In this document: one piece after another, positions 1 through 11,006 of the stretch
Layout of the letters: the number at the start of each line of letters is the position of its first letter
Numbering within the stretch: the first letter of the stretch is position 1
DNA from: Dicaeum eximium
Taxonomy: Eukaryota; Chordata; Aves; Passeriformes; Dicaeidae
DNA length: 64,000 nt
Reading direction: 5' to 3'
Assembly (NCBI GenBank): GCA_013396995.1
Contig: VWZP01005848.1
Coordinates: forward strand, 31,367-95,366
Made by a program: the position numbers and the translations under genes
Notes under the pieces: model-generated
Told to the model about the DNA's origin: nothing
What the model saw: only the letters and a program-made list of their open reading frames with translations
Database searches by the model: none

Positions 1-354
1 CCGGGAAAAGGGCGGAAAGCGGCGGGGCCAACCTGCGGGAGGAGCGGGGCGGGCACAGGGGGTCCCGAGGGGTCCCAGGGGGTCCCCAGGTGCTCCCGGT
101 GCCGCCCGAGCCCCTCCGGTGCCCCCGGTCCCGCCCGCGCCACGTGACCGCGGGGCGCGCCCGAGGGGCGGGGCCGGCGCGCCCCCTTCGCTGCCATTGG
201 CTGGCGACAACACGCCCCTACTCCTATTGGGCGGGCCCCCCGCGAGGGGCACGCCGGGAGTTGTAGTCCTGAAGCGGCAGCGCACGGCGGTGGGTGCGCA
301 CACCTGAGCCAGGTGTGTGCAGGTGAGCACGGCCAGCTGCCTGTGCCCCTGCGC

Positions 355-356
<2 letters not shown>

Positions 357-388
<32 letters not shown>
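357..388. repeat. (GT)n microsatellite
   Basis: An uninterrupted GT dinucleotide run of about 15 units, followed to about 520 by a degenerate tract of CAGGTGTGTC-like words. It lies inside the left CpG island. Confidence 0.95.
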
Positions 389-389
<1 letters not shown>

Positions 390-700
390 GGTCCAGGTGT
401 GCAGCAGGTCCGGGTGTCCCACACGTGTGTGTGCAGGTACAGGTGTGTCACACACAAACCCAGGTGTTTATCAGGCCCAGGTGTCCCACACACCCCTGTG
501 TGCTCAGGTACCGGTGTCACCGCCGTGTCCCGCCCCCGCGGTGCCTCCCGCGGCCCCGGTTCGGTTCCCGGCACCGCTGACGCGATTTCCTCCCTTCCCG
601 GCCGCGCTCCCGAGCGCAGGAAACCGCCGCGGCTTTTGGGGCCAAACGCGGCGGATTCGGGGCTGAGCGATCCCCGCCGGTGCCGGGCCTGGGGGCGGCA

Positions 701-765
701 GCGGGCTCTAATTACATCGTTAATGAGATCACATCAATCATTATCCCAGCACTATTTAGGGGCGC
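701..765. promoter_or_regulatory. AT-rich homeodomain/MEF2-motif island inside a GC-rich region
   Basis: Within DNA of very high GC content, 709-758 is abruptly AT-rich and packed with recognisable factor-binding words: TAATTA, GTTAATGA, ATCAATCATT (PBX/HOX-like) and CTATTTA (MEF2-like). The contrast with its flanks suggests a conserved enhancer core. Conservation cannot be tested here. Confidence 0.35.
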
Positions 766-1152
766 TTCGGGGGCGGCGCATTCCCAAACTCACCCCGAGC
801 CCGCGGCGGCTCCGGGGCCCCTTCTCCCCCTTCTCTCCCTCCTCCCCCTTCTCTCCCTCCCAAATGAGCCCAATCCCGCCCGTTCAGGCCCGGACTGGCG
901 GGGCCGGAGCGTCACGGCCCGGCAGAGCGCGGGAGCGCTGCAAGGCGGTGACGGCGGCTGAGCAATGGGCTGAAGTCACCCTCTCTCCCTTCCTCCTTCC
1001 CTNCCGGTCCCGCTCGGGACGCGGGGGACGCGCGGTTCGGGGAGTGCGGAGGGACCCCCAAAGCCCCCGGGACTCACCGGCGGAGGCTCGGGCCGGGCCC
1101 CGGAGCGATGCGCGGGTGTCGCGGAGCGGGACCGGGACCGGGACCGGGCCCG

Positions 1153-1163
1153 GCTGAGTCAGC
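1153..1163. promoter_or_regulatory. Palindromic AP-1/MARE-type site
   Basis: GCTGAGTCAGC is a perfect Maf-recognition-type palindrome containing the AP-1 core TGAGTCA, on the right shoulder of the CpG island. Confidence 0.4.
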
Positions 1164-1199
1164 CCCGCTCGGGGAAGTGGCGCGTGCGAGCCGGAGCGG

Positions 1200-2180
1200 G
1201 GCGAGCCGCAGGCATTGACTCTTTCCTTACCGGAACGGACGCGCTTTTGGGGGTCTCCCCCCGCGCCCCGAATGACTGGGCCGGACTTTCCCCGCTCCCC
1301 AGGGCGGGGACACCGCGGGACGCTCCGGGGCCGTGTCCCGCTGCCCTTCCCGGGGTTCCGCAGCATTCCCGGGGTGCTGTCCCTTGTCCCTGGATTGGCG
1401 ATCCCGGTCCCGCGGCACCGGAGCCGCTCACACGCCGGGGGCGGGCGGGGCTCAGCCCCCCGAGAATCGCCCCCCAACCCCGGCTTCGACTCGTGAAAGC
1501 GTCCCGAAAAGTGAGGAAAAGAAATCCCCCGATGAGTCATTTTGGGCCAAAAAAGCCGAGAAAGCAGAAGCGGGGGGAAGTCGGGGAGGGGGAGGCCCGG
1601 GCTCCTGTCCCCCTCCCGGGGTAGGAAGGGGTTGAAGGAGCCGCGGGTGCCACCGAACCCCCCCTTTCCCATCATAAATGTGGGATTTAGCGAGAAGGGC
1701 TGAAAGAAAACACCAAGAACCACTTGGGTTTTCATTCCCGGTTTCTTTCCAGGCTGGGATGTCCGGAGCTGCGGGAAGGGGCGGCCCTGCCTCAGTTTCC
1801 CCTCGCACCTGGTCCAGCCTTCCCAGCTCCCAGCTGCAGGAGGAGCTGGGTGAGCCCGAGGGAGAGGCCCAGGAGGAAAATCCAGATCCTGACACGGCCC
1901 CGAACTGCCCCAATCCGAGCCCCAAAAGTGCTGGGAAGGAGCTGGGATCCTCATCCCAGAACTGATCCCCTCCATCCCAGAACTGATCCCCTCCATCCCA
2001 GAACCAATCCCTATCCCCATCCCAGAACCGATCCCCATCCCAGAATTCGGCTCCTGGAGCCCGTTCCCAGCTGCTGCTCCAGGCTCTGATCCCTGGATTC
2101 CCTTTTTTAGGGATTTGTCCCCATTTGCTGCCCCACCCCACTCCGGGTTATTCCAGGGACTCCTTCCAGGCCTCTCTGCA
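1200..2180. other. Flank between left CpG island and NCAPH 3' end
   Basis: GC-rich sequence with CpGs decaying towards 1700. It contains an imperfect tandem of ATCCCAGAACTGATCCCC-like units at about 1945-2045. No exon of a recognisable protein is seen. Confidence 0.5.
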
Positions 2181-2189
2181 AAGTGTGAA

Positions 2190-2232
2190 GGATTTATTAT
2201 CTATTATTTATTATTTATTATTTATTATCCAG
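2190..2232 (-). terminator. NCAPH: AATAAA cluster, probable NCAPH polyadenylation region
   Basis: A TTATTATTTATTA simple repeat which, on the minus strand, gives several overlapping AATAAA hexamers about 260-300 nt after the NCAPH stop codon at 2492. It is both a microsatellite-like tract and the best poly(A) signal for that gene. Confidence 0.55.
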
Positions 2233-2491
2233 GAAGCGTGGAAAAAGGGAACAATCCCAGAGAATGGAAGGAAGGGGGGCCAGGAGTAACAACCAGTCCA
2301 AAAACTGGGCATTACAGAGAAGGACAGAGGGGGAAACTAAGACAGACAGAGGGAATTCTGTGACACAGCAGCCGGGTTCACAGTGAGGTGCAGGAATTCC
2401 GCAAATCCCTTGGGAAGAACTAGGACATCCCTGAATTATAAACTTCCCGTGGGATTTGGGGATTTCTCAGCATTCCCTGCTGGAATTTGGA

Positions 2492-5400
2492 TCAGTCATC
2501 TTGTCTCACCAGGATATCTGACAGGTCATCGGTGTTCTGCAGGTCCAAGTTCTGGGAATGGGAAGGAAAAGCTGTTCCCTTGGGAATAAAATCCCCTGGG
2601 ATAAGGCTTGGGAACAATGCCAGCCCCTCCTGCCACTGCCTGGGGGCTTTTCCAGGGAATCAGGGACAGAGCAGGAATTTCCTCATGGGAAGGGTGGGAA
2701 GGGGCTGTCCAGGAGGGTTTGGAGTCTCCATCCCTGGAGGAATTCCAAGGAATTCCTGGATGTGGAAGGAATCCTGGTGGGGATTGGGCACAGCTTGGAA
2801 TCTGTGACCTTGGAGAGCTTTTCCAACCTCAGGAATTTGGGGATTCTGTTCCCTAATCCAGAGCCTGGGACAGCTCTGAGGGACAAACCCTGCACAAGCT
2901 GGGAACGGTCCCATTCCCTGGAATCCCAGGACTGTGGGAACGTTCCCATTCCCTGGAAGCCCAGGACTGTGGGAATGGCTCCCTGCTCTCACCTTCTCGG
3001 TGGCCAGGTGCAGGAGGGCCACGAAGGCCAAGGACGCCGACAGGTCGGCAGCCATGGCAGGAGGGAGCCTGTGGAAAAGCAGGATCGGGATCAGAGCCTG
3101 GGAGTCCCAGAGCATCCAGGAATCCAAAGCAGCAGGGATTGGGCACAGCTCAGCTCTTCCCTGGGATCTGCTTCCCTCCTGCCAGGGAAGGCTTTGCCAG
3201 CCCGGCTTTCCTGGGAACACCCAGTCCCATTCCCATTCGGGATTTTCCCATTCCCATTCCCCACCTGCGGTGCAGACCCCTGATGATGTCGCTCAGGAGC
3301 TTCACTCCAATTATCTTCCGGTCCGTGTCTTCCGTGTCTCCCTCCCCCTGCTTGGGAAAAATCAGGAACTGCAGAGCCCCGAAATTCCAAGGAAAACCCG
3401 TGGAAGCCTCAGCCCGTCCTTGCCACTGGAGAACTTGGGGCTGATCCCATGAGACAGGGGTTTATCCCCAGGGAATTGGGGTTTATCCCAGGGAATTGGG
3501 GTTTATCCCCACGGGATTTGGGCTCATCTCCATGGGATTGGGAAGGAACTGCTGCAGAATTCCCAGCAGGAATTTCCTTTCCCGACCTCTCCCTGATCCG
3601 TCAGCAGCTCCCACATGGTCTTCTTCAGCCTTCTCATGTCCACCCTCTTGGGTCTCGTGGCGTATGGGATGGGGATTCTACGGACCTGAGGGGGGAATCT
3701 GGGATTATCCGGGATCATCACTGGGATCATCGGGATCACAGCCACCACCATCGCCATTCCCGATTTTCCTGGGAATAACAGCGAGTGCAGCCTCCCTGCC
3801 AAACCCCCGGTGTTTGATCTGGGAATTGTTGCTCCGGGAATGGCAATCTGGGGCCAATCCCAGGAATGCTGGCAATCCCTGGGATCACGGGGGGCATGTC
3901 CTGGGATTTTTAACCCTGGAGGTGCTGAGAGCTTTTTGCTCCAGCCCAGCCCAGTGCTGAAGTCCCAGTTCCAGTGCTGAATTCCCAGTGCCAGGGAGTA
4001 ATTCCCATCCCAGTGCTCCCAGTGACCTTGGGGGGCTCGTCGATCAGCTCCAGCTCCCCGCACTCCGGGACGATGTTCCTGTTGATCCCGGAGCGTTCCG
4101 GAACCTCGGGAGGAGCCGGGAGCTCGACCTGCGTGGCCTGGGCCGGGAGTTCCGCAGGATCGGGATCAGGATTGGGATCAGAATTGTCACTGCTGTCAGA
4201 GACCTGGGAGGGAGGGGACAGGGGGGAACACAGTGGGGACGGGGGGGGACACAGAGGGGACAGGGGGGGACACAGAGTCACCTGGGAGGAGCCAGAGGCA
4301 GCAGGAGCTGCTCCCAATGGTGGGAATTCCCACCCGGCTTCCCCAGGGAATTGGGGCTTATCCCCATGGGATTTGGTTTATCCCCATGGGATTGGGGCTG
4401 ATCCCCATGGGACTGGGCCAAGGCTGAAGCCAAGGCAGGGAGCAGAAATCCCAAAGTTTTTCCATGCCTGGGAGTGTCCCAAGCCGGGCTGGATGCCAGG
4501 AGGGCCCTACTGCTCCAATTCCTTCCCTCAGGAATTCTCTGGACATGGATTTTTCCCCAGCAGGGAATTCCCAAATTCCCTGGGCCGTACCTCCACGGCA
4601 GGGCAGTAGTCAAAGGTGTCACTGGGGTTGTCGTAGTCGTAATCCAGAATTTCATCCTCGTCATCCAAGACCAGTGGATCCGAGCAGTGGCTGACCTGGG
4701 TGAAAATATTCCAAAATATTCCCGGAAAAAGGCTGGGCCTTGTCCTTTCACCCCCTTTTTTGCCCTTGCAGGGTTTGTGGTGACAGCAGCCCTGAGGAAC
4801 ACCCCAGAACATTCCCAGGGTTTGGTGAGGAGAGGTTTGGTGCTGCGAATGATTCCCTGGAATTCTTTTGGGAATTCTCACCGTGATATGGGGTTTCAGA
4901 TAGAGCTGACTCAGCTGCTTGGGGTCGTAGTTGAAGTCTTCAGGGAGTGTGGTGTTCTGCTTGTTTCGGCGCTTCAGGGTGGATTTGGACAAAGTTGTGG
5001 GTGCCTGGCAATGGGATCAGACAGCTCCATGGAAAAACAGGAAGCTCCACCAGCTTTCCATGGAAAACCTGGGAGCGTTTCGTCTGGAAAAGGCAGGGTC
5101 AGAGGTGCCTCCCAGGACACGCAGCTGGAGCTGCCCAAATCCCAGGAATTCCAGGCTGCTGTGGGAAAAGGGACTCCGTGGGCACCTCGGTCTTGCGGAA
5201 ATAGGGCTCGAAGTCGATTTCCTCATCGAAATTTATCTCAAAAGGCTTCTTGGGAATTTTCTGCCGGGAAGCCTTCTCTGGACCTGGGGCTGCTGAGAGA
5301 GAGCAGGGAAAAAGGGAAAGGAAAAGATGGAAAGGAGCTGTCACTGCCTGGGGCCAGGACAGGCATGCCCAGCTCATTCCCAACTGGAACATCTCCTCCA

Positions 5401-8400
5401 GGAAAAGGCCACCCATAAGGATTTCCCCCTTTTTCAATGGAATAGCAGCAGGGGTTGGCCTCAGCTCCAACGTTTAAAGAAATCTCTGGCTTTTCGTGGG
5501 AGCAGAAACTGATAAAGGTCTGGAGATGAAAGAGTTCAGTGGGATTTTGGGAAGGAATCCCTGGGAGAGCGGTGAGGGGCTGGGATGGAATTCCCAGAGG
5601 ATCTGCAGCTGCATCCCTGGGAGTGTCCAAGGCCAGACAGGAGAAATCTGGGATAATGGGAGGTGTCCCTGCCCACGGATGGGCTCCGAGTCCTTCCCAG
5701 CCCGGAATTCCAGGACTGAGCCCCTCCCAGCCCGGAATTCCAGGATTCCCCGCCTCTGACACTCACGGGGCTGGCGGTTTTGGAAGCGCCAGTGCTTGGG
5801 GCCGGCCCACATGGAGAGAGTGCGGGGGCTGAAGTAGGAATATTCCCCCGGATGCAGGGACAAGTGCTGGCTCAGCGTGCTGATGTCCCCCTCGCCCAAG
5901 GCAGCTCCACTGCTCCTGGAAAAGGAATGGGAACTGCTCAGAATTCCCTCGGCATTCCCAGGATTTGTTATCCCTGCTCAGAATTCCCTCGGCATTCCCA
6001 GATTTGTTATCCCTGCTCAGAATTCCCTTGGCATTCCCAGGATTTGTTATCCCTGTTCCAGCTCTATGAATGGGGCACTGGGAGTTCCAGAGCCTCGGTT
6101 CTGCTGGAAAAACACCTGGATTTGCCAAAGTCCTCCTCGGAAGGCAGAGATCCCTGGAATACACTCCTGGATGCACCCAGGACTGGAACGGGAAGTGAGC
6201 TCCCCACCGGGGCTGGGAATTCCCCCTGGAATTCCAGCCCAGCCCCCAATCCCTGGATCCCCAGCCCCACCCCTTGCTGTGGCTGGGTGTCCTGGGGGAG
6301 TCGCCGCTGGCCTGGGGTTCTGGGACACTTTCTCTGTCTGGAGATTCCAGCTGGAATTCGGGCTGGGAGGGGGCCGAGCCCTCCTCATCCTCGCTGTCCA
6401 CATCCTGGTTGGGATTGAACGCGTGCTTGCTCTTCTGGAACTTCTCCAGGAGTGCCGACACCGCTTGCTGCAACACAGGAATCCCCACTCTGGCTCAGGA
6501 ATCCCACCTGGCTCAGGAATCCCACCTGGCTCAGGAATCCCACCTGGCTCAGGATTCCCCACCCACCTGGTCCTCCTCCCCCTCGTTGAAGCGGAACCCG
6601 GCCAGGGAGGAGCAGATCGGGCGTTTTTCCGCGCAGGCAGTCAGTATAGCTGCGGAGAGGTGGGATGCAGGTGAATTCCTGGGATATCAGCAGGAACTCC
6701 CACCTGCCTCAGGAGCTCCCAGTCTGGCTCAGGACCTCAAACCTCCAAAATTCCCAGTTTTCCAGCAGCCTGAGCGGGATCCAAGCAGCTCAGGGAACAA
6801 CAAACGCCTGGGAAAAGGAGGTGGATAAGGGCAGGAAAAGGCTGGGAAAGGCTGCAAGTCACCTTTTAGACCTGGTATGGTGACAGGCTCGGTGCTGGGC
6901 AGGGCCAGGCTCTCCGAGGAGGGCAGAGGGACAATTTGAGAGGGGAAACGCAGCTGGTTCTGGAAGTCCTCGGAGCGCAGCCTCCTCAGGAAAATCCCGG
7001 CAGCGCTGCCCTCGTCGAAGGAGGCAAGTTCTCTCTGGAACAGGGGATCCACCTGGAAACCCAGGAATGGAGAGGGGAATTAGGGGGTGGTGTGGAGACG
7101 CTCATTTCAGTTGAAGAGTAACGAGAGAGAGATTGTTTGGGAAAACTCAGAATTCTAGACTGTTGTTACGTCTGCTTGTAGCCATTGTTTGTAATAGCCA
7201 GCTACTGTTTGTAACAGTTTGTCCTTCAGGGTACGGTGTTCCCTAATCAACAGTGAGATGAGAGAAGTTCTTTTGAAGTTCCTTTCTATCCAAGCATAAT
7301 TTACTTAGCAAAGCATGTTATAGAAGGTGTTTGTAATAAACTCCTCTTCTTCTGAGTATTAAAGTCCTTCTTTGCTGCACCTGGCCTCAACAGGGACAGG
7401 GTGGGAACGGGGCAGTGGGAATCAGGGAATGGGGCAGGAATTGGGGAATGGAGGTGGGAATCAGGAGTGGGGCAGGAATCAGGGAATGGAAAAGCAGGAA
7501 AGCAGGGATGGGAACCATGAGGAGCAATGCAGGCCCACCGGGGGCCTGCGGTTGGCCTCAGACTTGTTGATGTTGCTCATGTTTGTCTCGATGGTTTTGG
7601 AGCCCTGCTTCTTCTTTGGCTGAGCTTTCCTGGTGGCCTCGGGGGCTGGGTTGGAGTCTGGCACAGGAAAAGGGACAAGTTACACCTCAGAAGGGCTGGA
7701 ATACCACAAAGGAGGAAGAAAAGCTGGAATTTGTGCAACAAACTACAGTGGGCATTGAGATTCCTCAGTTGGGATCTGCTGGCATGAGCAATGTTCCCTT
7801 AGCTTTTTATGGATTCTGTTTGGCAAAAAACTGCCCCTATTTGATCCCAAACCAAAATCTGAAATCCCTGCACAACAGATCCATCTCCTCCTCCCTCCCT
7901 GCTCCAGCACTCCAGGAAAAGCAATCCCAACCCTTGGAGAATTCAATTGATCCCAAATCTCTTCAAAATCCCAACTGCGAAAGAGCGCCGAGGCTCCTCC
8001 TGTTCCCGGGTGGGAAATGAGGGAATTCCCTGGGGTTTTTGAGAGGAGAAGAAGGAATTCCCACCTTCCTCAGAGCTGTCCAGGTCCCTGGCAGGGGCTG
8101 GATCCTTAAGCAGGTGGTCCAGGACCTTGTAGGTGGCGGTGTGGATGGAATCCACGCGCATGGCGTAGATCTTGGCGCTGGCGTCCAGAGCTGTGGCTGC
8201 CATCTGGAATTGGGCAGGGAATTCTCAGCTGGACAGGGAAAAATCTCCCCTGGAGCATCCCAGAGATGATTTCCCAAGTGCTCTGCATCCCGAGGAAAAT
8301 CGAGGATAACAGGAAAAGGGTTTATTGTGAAAGCTGTGGGCCCCCAGCCCCCCAAAAGGGTGTTGGTTTTTGGTTTTGGGATCGCAGCTAAAAATCCTTT

Positions 8401-11006
8401 AGGAATTGTGGAGCTCAGCAATGGGGAGAAGCAGAAAGGGGTGGGTTTGGAATGCCAGGAGCCACCTGTCCTTCCTCAGGGTCACCCCCTTGGGATCATC
8501 CTGTTTTCCCAAAGTATGAAAAGGTGAAAGCTGTGAAATTCCATCCAGGAATCCACCTCTCCCTCCCAACAATTGCCAGGACATTTTTCCCCGGCAAGTT
8601 CTTGGATCAGAACCATCCCAGCACTGCCTTCCTTCCTTCCTCAGCCTTGTTTTTAACTCAGAGGCCTCCCAAGCCCTTTTTGAACACCACATCTGGGAGG
8701 ATTCAGCCTTTAAAGCCCTCAGTGCCCCCAGTTTCTGCCAGGTTTTGGTGGCAGCCCCCTGAGCAGCATTGGAGGTTTACATTAATTGAGGCCAGGGTTA
8801 ATTGAGGTGGGAATGAAGCAGCAGCAGCAGCAGGGACCCCTCTGACCTGGAAGTTGGTGAACTCCGACTTGTCCTGCTTCAGCATGTGGGACATGTAATC
8901 GATCAGGTGCAGTCCAAAGGCGTTTTTGGTGGTGATTTTCTGCAACAAAGCACAGCTGAGGACCCTTCCCCTGGCCAGGGACACCCTGGGGACTGAGGGG
9001 ACAGCCTGGGTGGCACTGGGGGAGGGCAACACCAGCCTGGACACGGCCACGGCTTCCTCTTGGAAGAGGAATGGGAAGAGGTTGGAGAGATGGGCAGAGA
9101 ATTGTCTGAAATTCAACAGAGAATTGCTTGAAATTCAGACTCAGGCAGGTGCTGCAGCTGGGGAGGGACAGCCCTGGACACTGGCACAGGCTGGAGGTGA
9201 TCCCTGATCACCAGAGTGTCCTGGGGACAAGGACACCAATGGGATCCACCAGGAAGAGCATTCCCAGCAGGACAGGGAGTAAGCCAGCCCTAGGAATGCT
9301 GTGTCCAGCTCTGGGATCATCAGGACAGGAGGGACAAGGAGCTCCAGGGGAGGGTGACAAAGATGAGGGATCTGGAGCATCTCTTGATGGTCAAAGGCTG
9401 AGGGAGCTGGGGCTGGGCAGCTTTGGGAAGAGAAGGCTGAGAGGGGATCTCAGCCCTAAACATCCAAAGGAGGAATGTAGGAGGATGGATCCAAGCTCTG
9501 CTCCACAGGGCCCTGTCACAGACATTTTATAAGTTTCTTAGATGGAAGCTTGCTGAATTTCCTTCCATGGGAAAAGCTCATTTCTAAGCAGATTTCTGTA
9601 AAAACAAATCTGTCGTTGTCTGTGGATTCAACGACAGATGCATTCCTTTGCTCTGTCTTCTGATATGGGAGATGTAGTCTGTTTTTCCCAACCTAGGATG
9701 TGGAGAGTTGTTATGTCTCTGACCTTTGTAAACATTCTGGAGTTTTGCTCTGACCATGAAGGACGAGGCTTGCTAGCTCTGAACATGGGCACCTTATCCC
9801 AGAAGGCTTCTGAACTATGGAGTCATTTTAATAAACAATATAAGCCTTCAGATAATGGAGTCAAAGAGTCCTGATTCATCACCCCACGCAAGAACCTACT
9901 GAAATCAGCGGGGCTCCCAGGCGAGATCATCGCTGTAACAGGGCCCAGCCACGGGACGAGAGGAACGGGCAGGAAAAAATCCCACAGGAACTTTTTCCTG
10001 GGATTACCCAGAGATATTCCAGAACCGTGTGGACAGAACCCCTGTGCTGTGGGATGGCCCAGCTGGGACCAGACACCTTTATGGTCCCTTAACCTGCCCC
10101 ACCCCGCTGTCAAAGCCCCCAAGTGTCTCAAACCCTGCCCGAACCGCTCTGCTGAGGGGTTTTAAACCCCGCAGGGCCCAAACGCGGCAGCCCCGACTCA
10201 CATTCTCGGCGCAGAGCTTGATGCAGGTCCTGTAGTGCTCCACGATCTGCTCGTTGGTCCACTGGGGCAGCGGCGACGGCCACTGCTCGGCCCTGCGGGA
10301 CACAGCGGGGTCGGTGTCGGAGCTGCCCCTCGGCCGGGACACAGCGGGCTCGGTATCCGCACTCTCCCCTCAGCCCGGCCCAGCGGGATCGGTGTCGGAG
10401 CTGCCCCTCACCCGGGCTCTCCCCTCAGCCAGGACACAGCGGGATCGGTGACCGGGCTCTCCCCTCAGCCCAGGCTCTCCCCTCAGCCGGGACACAGCGG
10501 GATCGGTGTCCGCACTCTCCCCTCACCCGGGTCCTCCCCTCAGCCGGGACACAGCGGGATCGGTGTCCGCACTCTCCCCTCAGCCCGGGCCCTCCCCTCA
10601 GCCCGGCCCAGCGGGATCGGTGTCCGCGCTCTCCCCTCAGCCCGGGTCCCGCGCACCGGCCCTACCTGAACGAGGGGGAGCTGAGGCTCAGCAACGACTC
10701 CAGAGCCTTGGAGCGGCGGCGCTGGCGCTTCTCGCGCTCATCGTCGTTGATGGACAACTCAGCCAACACGGGGGTGGCGGGGGTGCCGGTGCTGTCGCGG
10801 GCCCCCGGGGTCGGGGAGAGGAAGGAGCTGGTGCTGGCGGTGGCGCTGGTGCCGGCGGTGGCCGCGGCGTCGCTGGTGGCGGCGGGGTCGGTGTCGCTGG
10901 TGGCGGCGGTGGCCGCGGCGGCGGCAGGGCACGGACTCTCCGTCTCCATGGCTTCCCGCGACACCGCGCCGCGCCGCGCCGAGGGCCAGACCCCTGTCGC
11001 CGCCAT
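2492..11006 (-). CDS. NCAPH: Condensin complex subunit 2 (CAP-H, kleisin of condensin I), complete, 17 coding exons
   Basis: CAP-H bridges the SMC2-SMC4 heads and recruits CAP-D2 and CAP-G in condensin I for mitotic chromosome compaction. Coding exons, in transcript order: 10666-11006, 10202-10292, 8847-8939, 8065-8203, 7539-7657, 6863-7052, 6567-6649, 6271-6467, 5767-5915, 5186-5292, 4882-5004, 4591-4695, 4027-4203, 3587-3685, 3265-3347, 2993-3068, 2492-2551. All junctions are GT-AG and phases agree, giving about 743 aa (human 741). Diagnostic stretches are KNAFGLHLIDYM (N-terminal SMC2-binding part), GEYSYFSPRTLSMWAGP, LPEDFNYDP, an acidic central region, and LAFVALLHLATEKNL with DLSDILVRQDD at the C-terminal winged-helix end. 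The first ATG is at 11006; a second in-frame ATG at 10949, in better context (GCCATGG), would give 724 aa. The N-terminal Ala/Thr-rich stretch is poorly conserved. Human CAP-H resembles this far more than CAP-H2. Confidence 0.96.
5560..5695 (+). mobile_element. CR1 LINE 3' fragment
   Basis: Decayed CR1 3' end in plus orientation (words such as GTGTCCAAGGCCAG and GGGAGGTGTCCCTGCCCA), in the NCAPH intron between exons 9 and 10. Confidence 0.6.
5938..6062. repeat. About 43-bp tandem repeat, 3 copies
   Basis: Units read CCTGCTCAGAATTCCCTCGG then CATTCCCAGGATTTGTTAT. They lie in the NCAPH intron between exons 8 and 9, beginning 23 bases from the exon 9 acceptor. Confidence 0.85.
6483..6570 (-). 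repeat. 18-bp minisatellite containing the NCAPH exon 7 splice donor
   Basis: On the minus strand the unit is CCAGGTGGGATTCCTGAG. The authentic exon 7 end (GACCAG, then donor GTGGGT) is the first, slightly diverged copy. Three good copies and one broken copy follow and make up almost the whole 99-bp intron 7 (6468-6566). Each good copy retains CCAG/GTGGG, a decoy donor. Confidence 0.85.
7091..7392 (+). mobile_element. Solo-LTR-like insertion
   Basis: AT-rich block, unlike its surroundings, in the NCAPH intron between exons 5 and 6. It ends in CTCAACA and has a good TGTTG start at 7161 (TGTTG...CAACA) or an alternative TGTGG start at 7091. An AATAAA lies near 7338. No internal retroviral coding sequence is present and no clear target duplication was found, so the element limits are uncertain. 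Confidence 0.5.
9160..10010 (+). mobile_element. CR1 LINE fragment split by an LTR
   Basis: CR1 3' portion in plus orientation (recognisable words around AGCTGGGGCTGGGCAGC and AAGAGAAGGCTGAGAGGG) runs from about 9160 to 9513. It resumes after the LTR at 9947 with GCCACGGGACGAGAGGAACG, the usual continuation of CR1. It lies in NCAPH intron 2. Confidence 0.75.
9514..9940 (+). mobile_element. Solo LTR of an endogenous retrovirus, 427 bp, with 6-bp target duplication
   Basis: The element starts TGTCACAGAC and ends CGCTGTAACA, giving TGT...ACA termini. It is bounded by GGGCCC at 9508-9513 and 9941-9946. A 6-bp duplication fits a class II (beta/alpha-like) endogenous retrovirus. An AATAAA lies at 9830-9835. 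There are no gag, pol or env remnants, so it is a recombination-derived solo LTR sitting inside an older CR1. Confidence 0.85.
10293..10655. repeat. GC-rich minisatellite filling NCAPH intron 1
   Basis: Degenerate units built from GGGACACAGCGGGATCGG, TGTCCGCACTCTCCCCTCAG and CCCGGGC blocks make up nearly all of the 373-bp first intron. The bases just 5' of the exon 2 acceptor (CGCTGTGTCCCGCAG on the minus strand) belong to the same unit. Confidence 0.85.

Larger units (their letters stand above)
1..1200 (-). promoter_or_regulatory. CpG-island promoter, probably for a minus-strand gene off the left edge
   Basis: The stretch is very GC- and CpG-rich. It carries a ZNF143/Staf-type site (ACTACAACTCCCGGCGTG read on the minus strand, 251-268), two inverted CCAAT boxes (ATTGG at 196-200 and 226-230), GC boxes and a CACGTGAC E-box at 141-148. 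Read on the minus strand the order is ZNF143 site, CCAAT, CCAAT, GC-rich, E-box, so a start site would fall at roughly 1-140 with the gene running left out of the window. This is inferred; no coding exon of that gene is visible. The long open frames here are byproducts of GC content. One undetermined base sits at 1003. Confidence 0.5.

Noticed and set aside
884..2038. 384-codon minus-strand open frame at the left edge
   Set aside because: Low-complexity, GC-driven, crosses an N and matches no family; consistent with CpG-island DNA.
2492..11006. NCAPH2 (CAP-H2) identity
   Set aside because: The KNAFGLHLID and YSYFSPRTLSMWAGP blocks belong to CAP-H.
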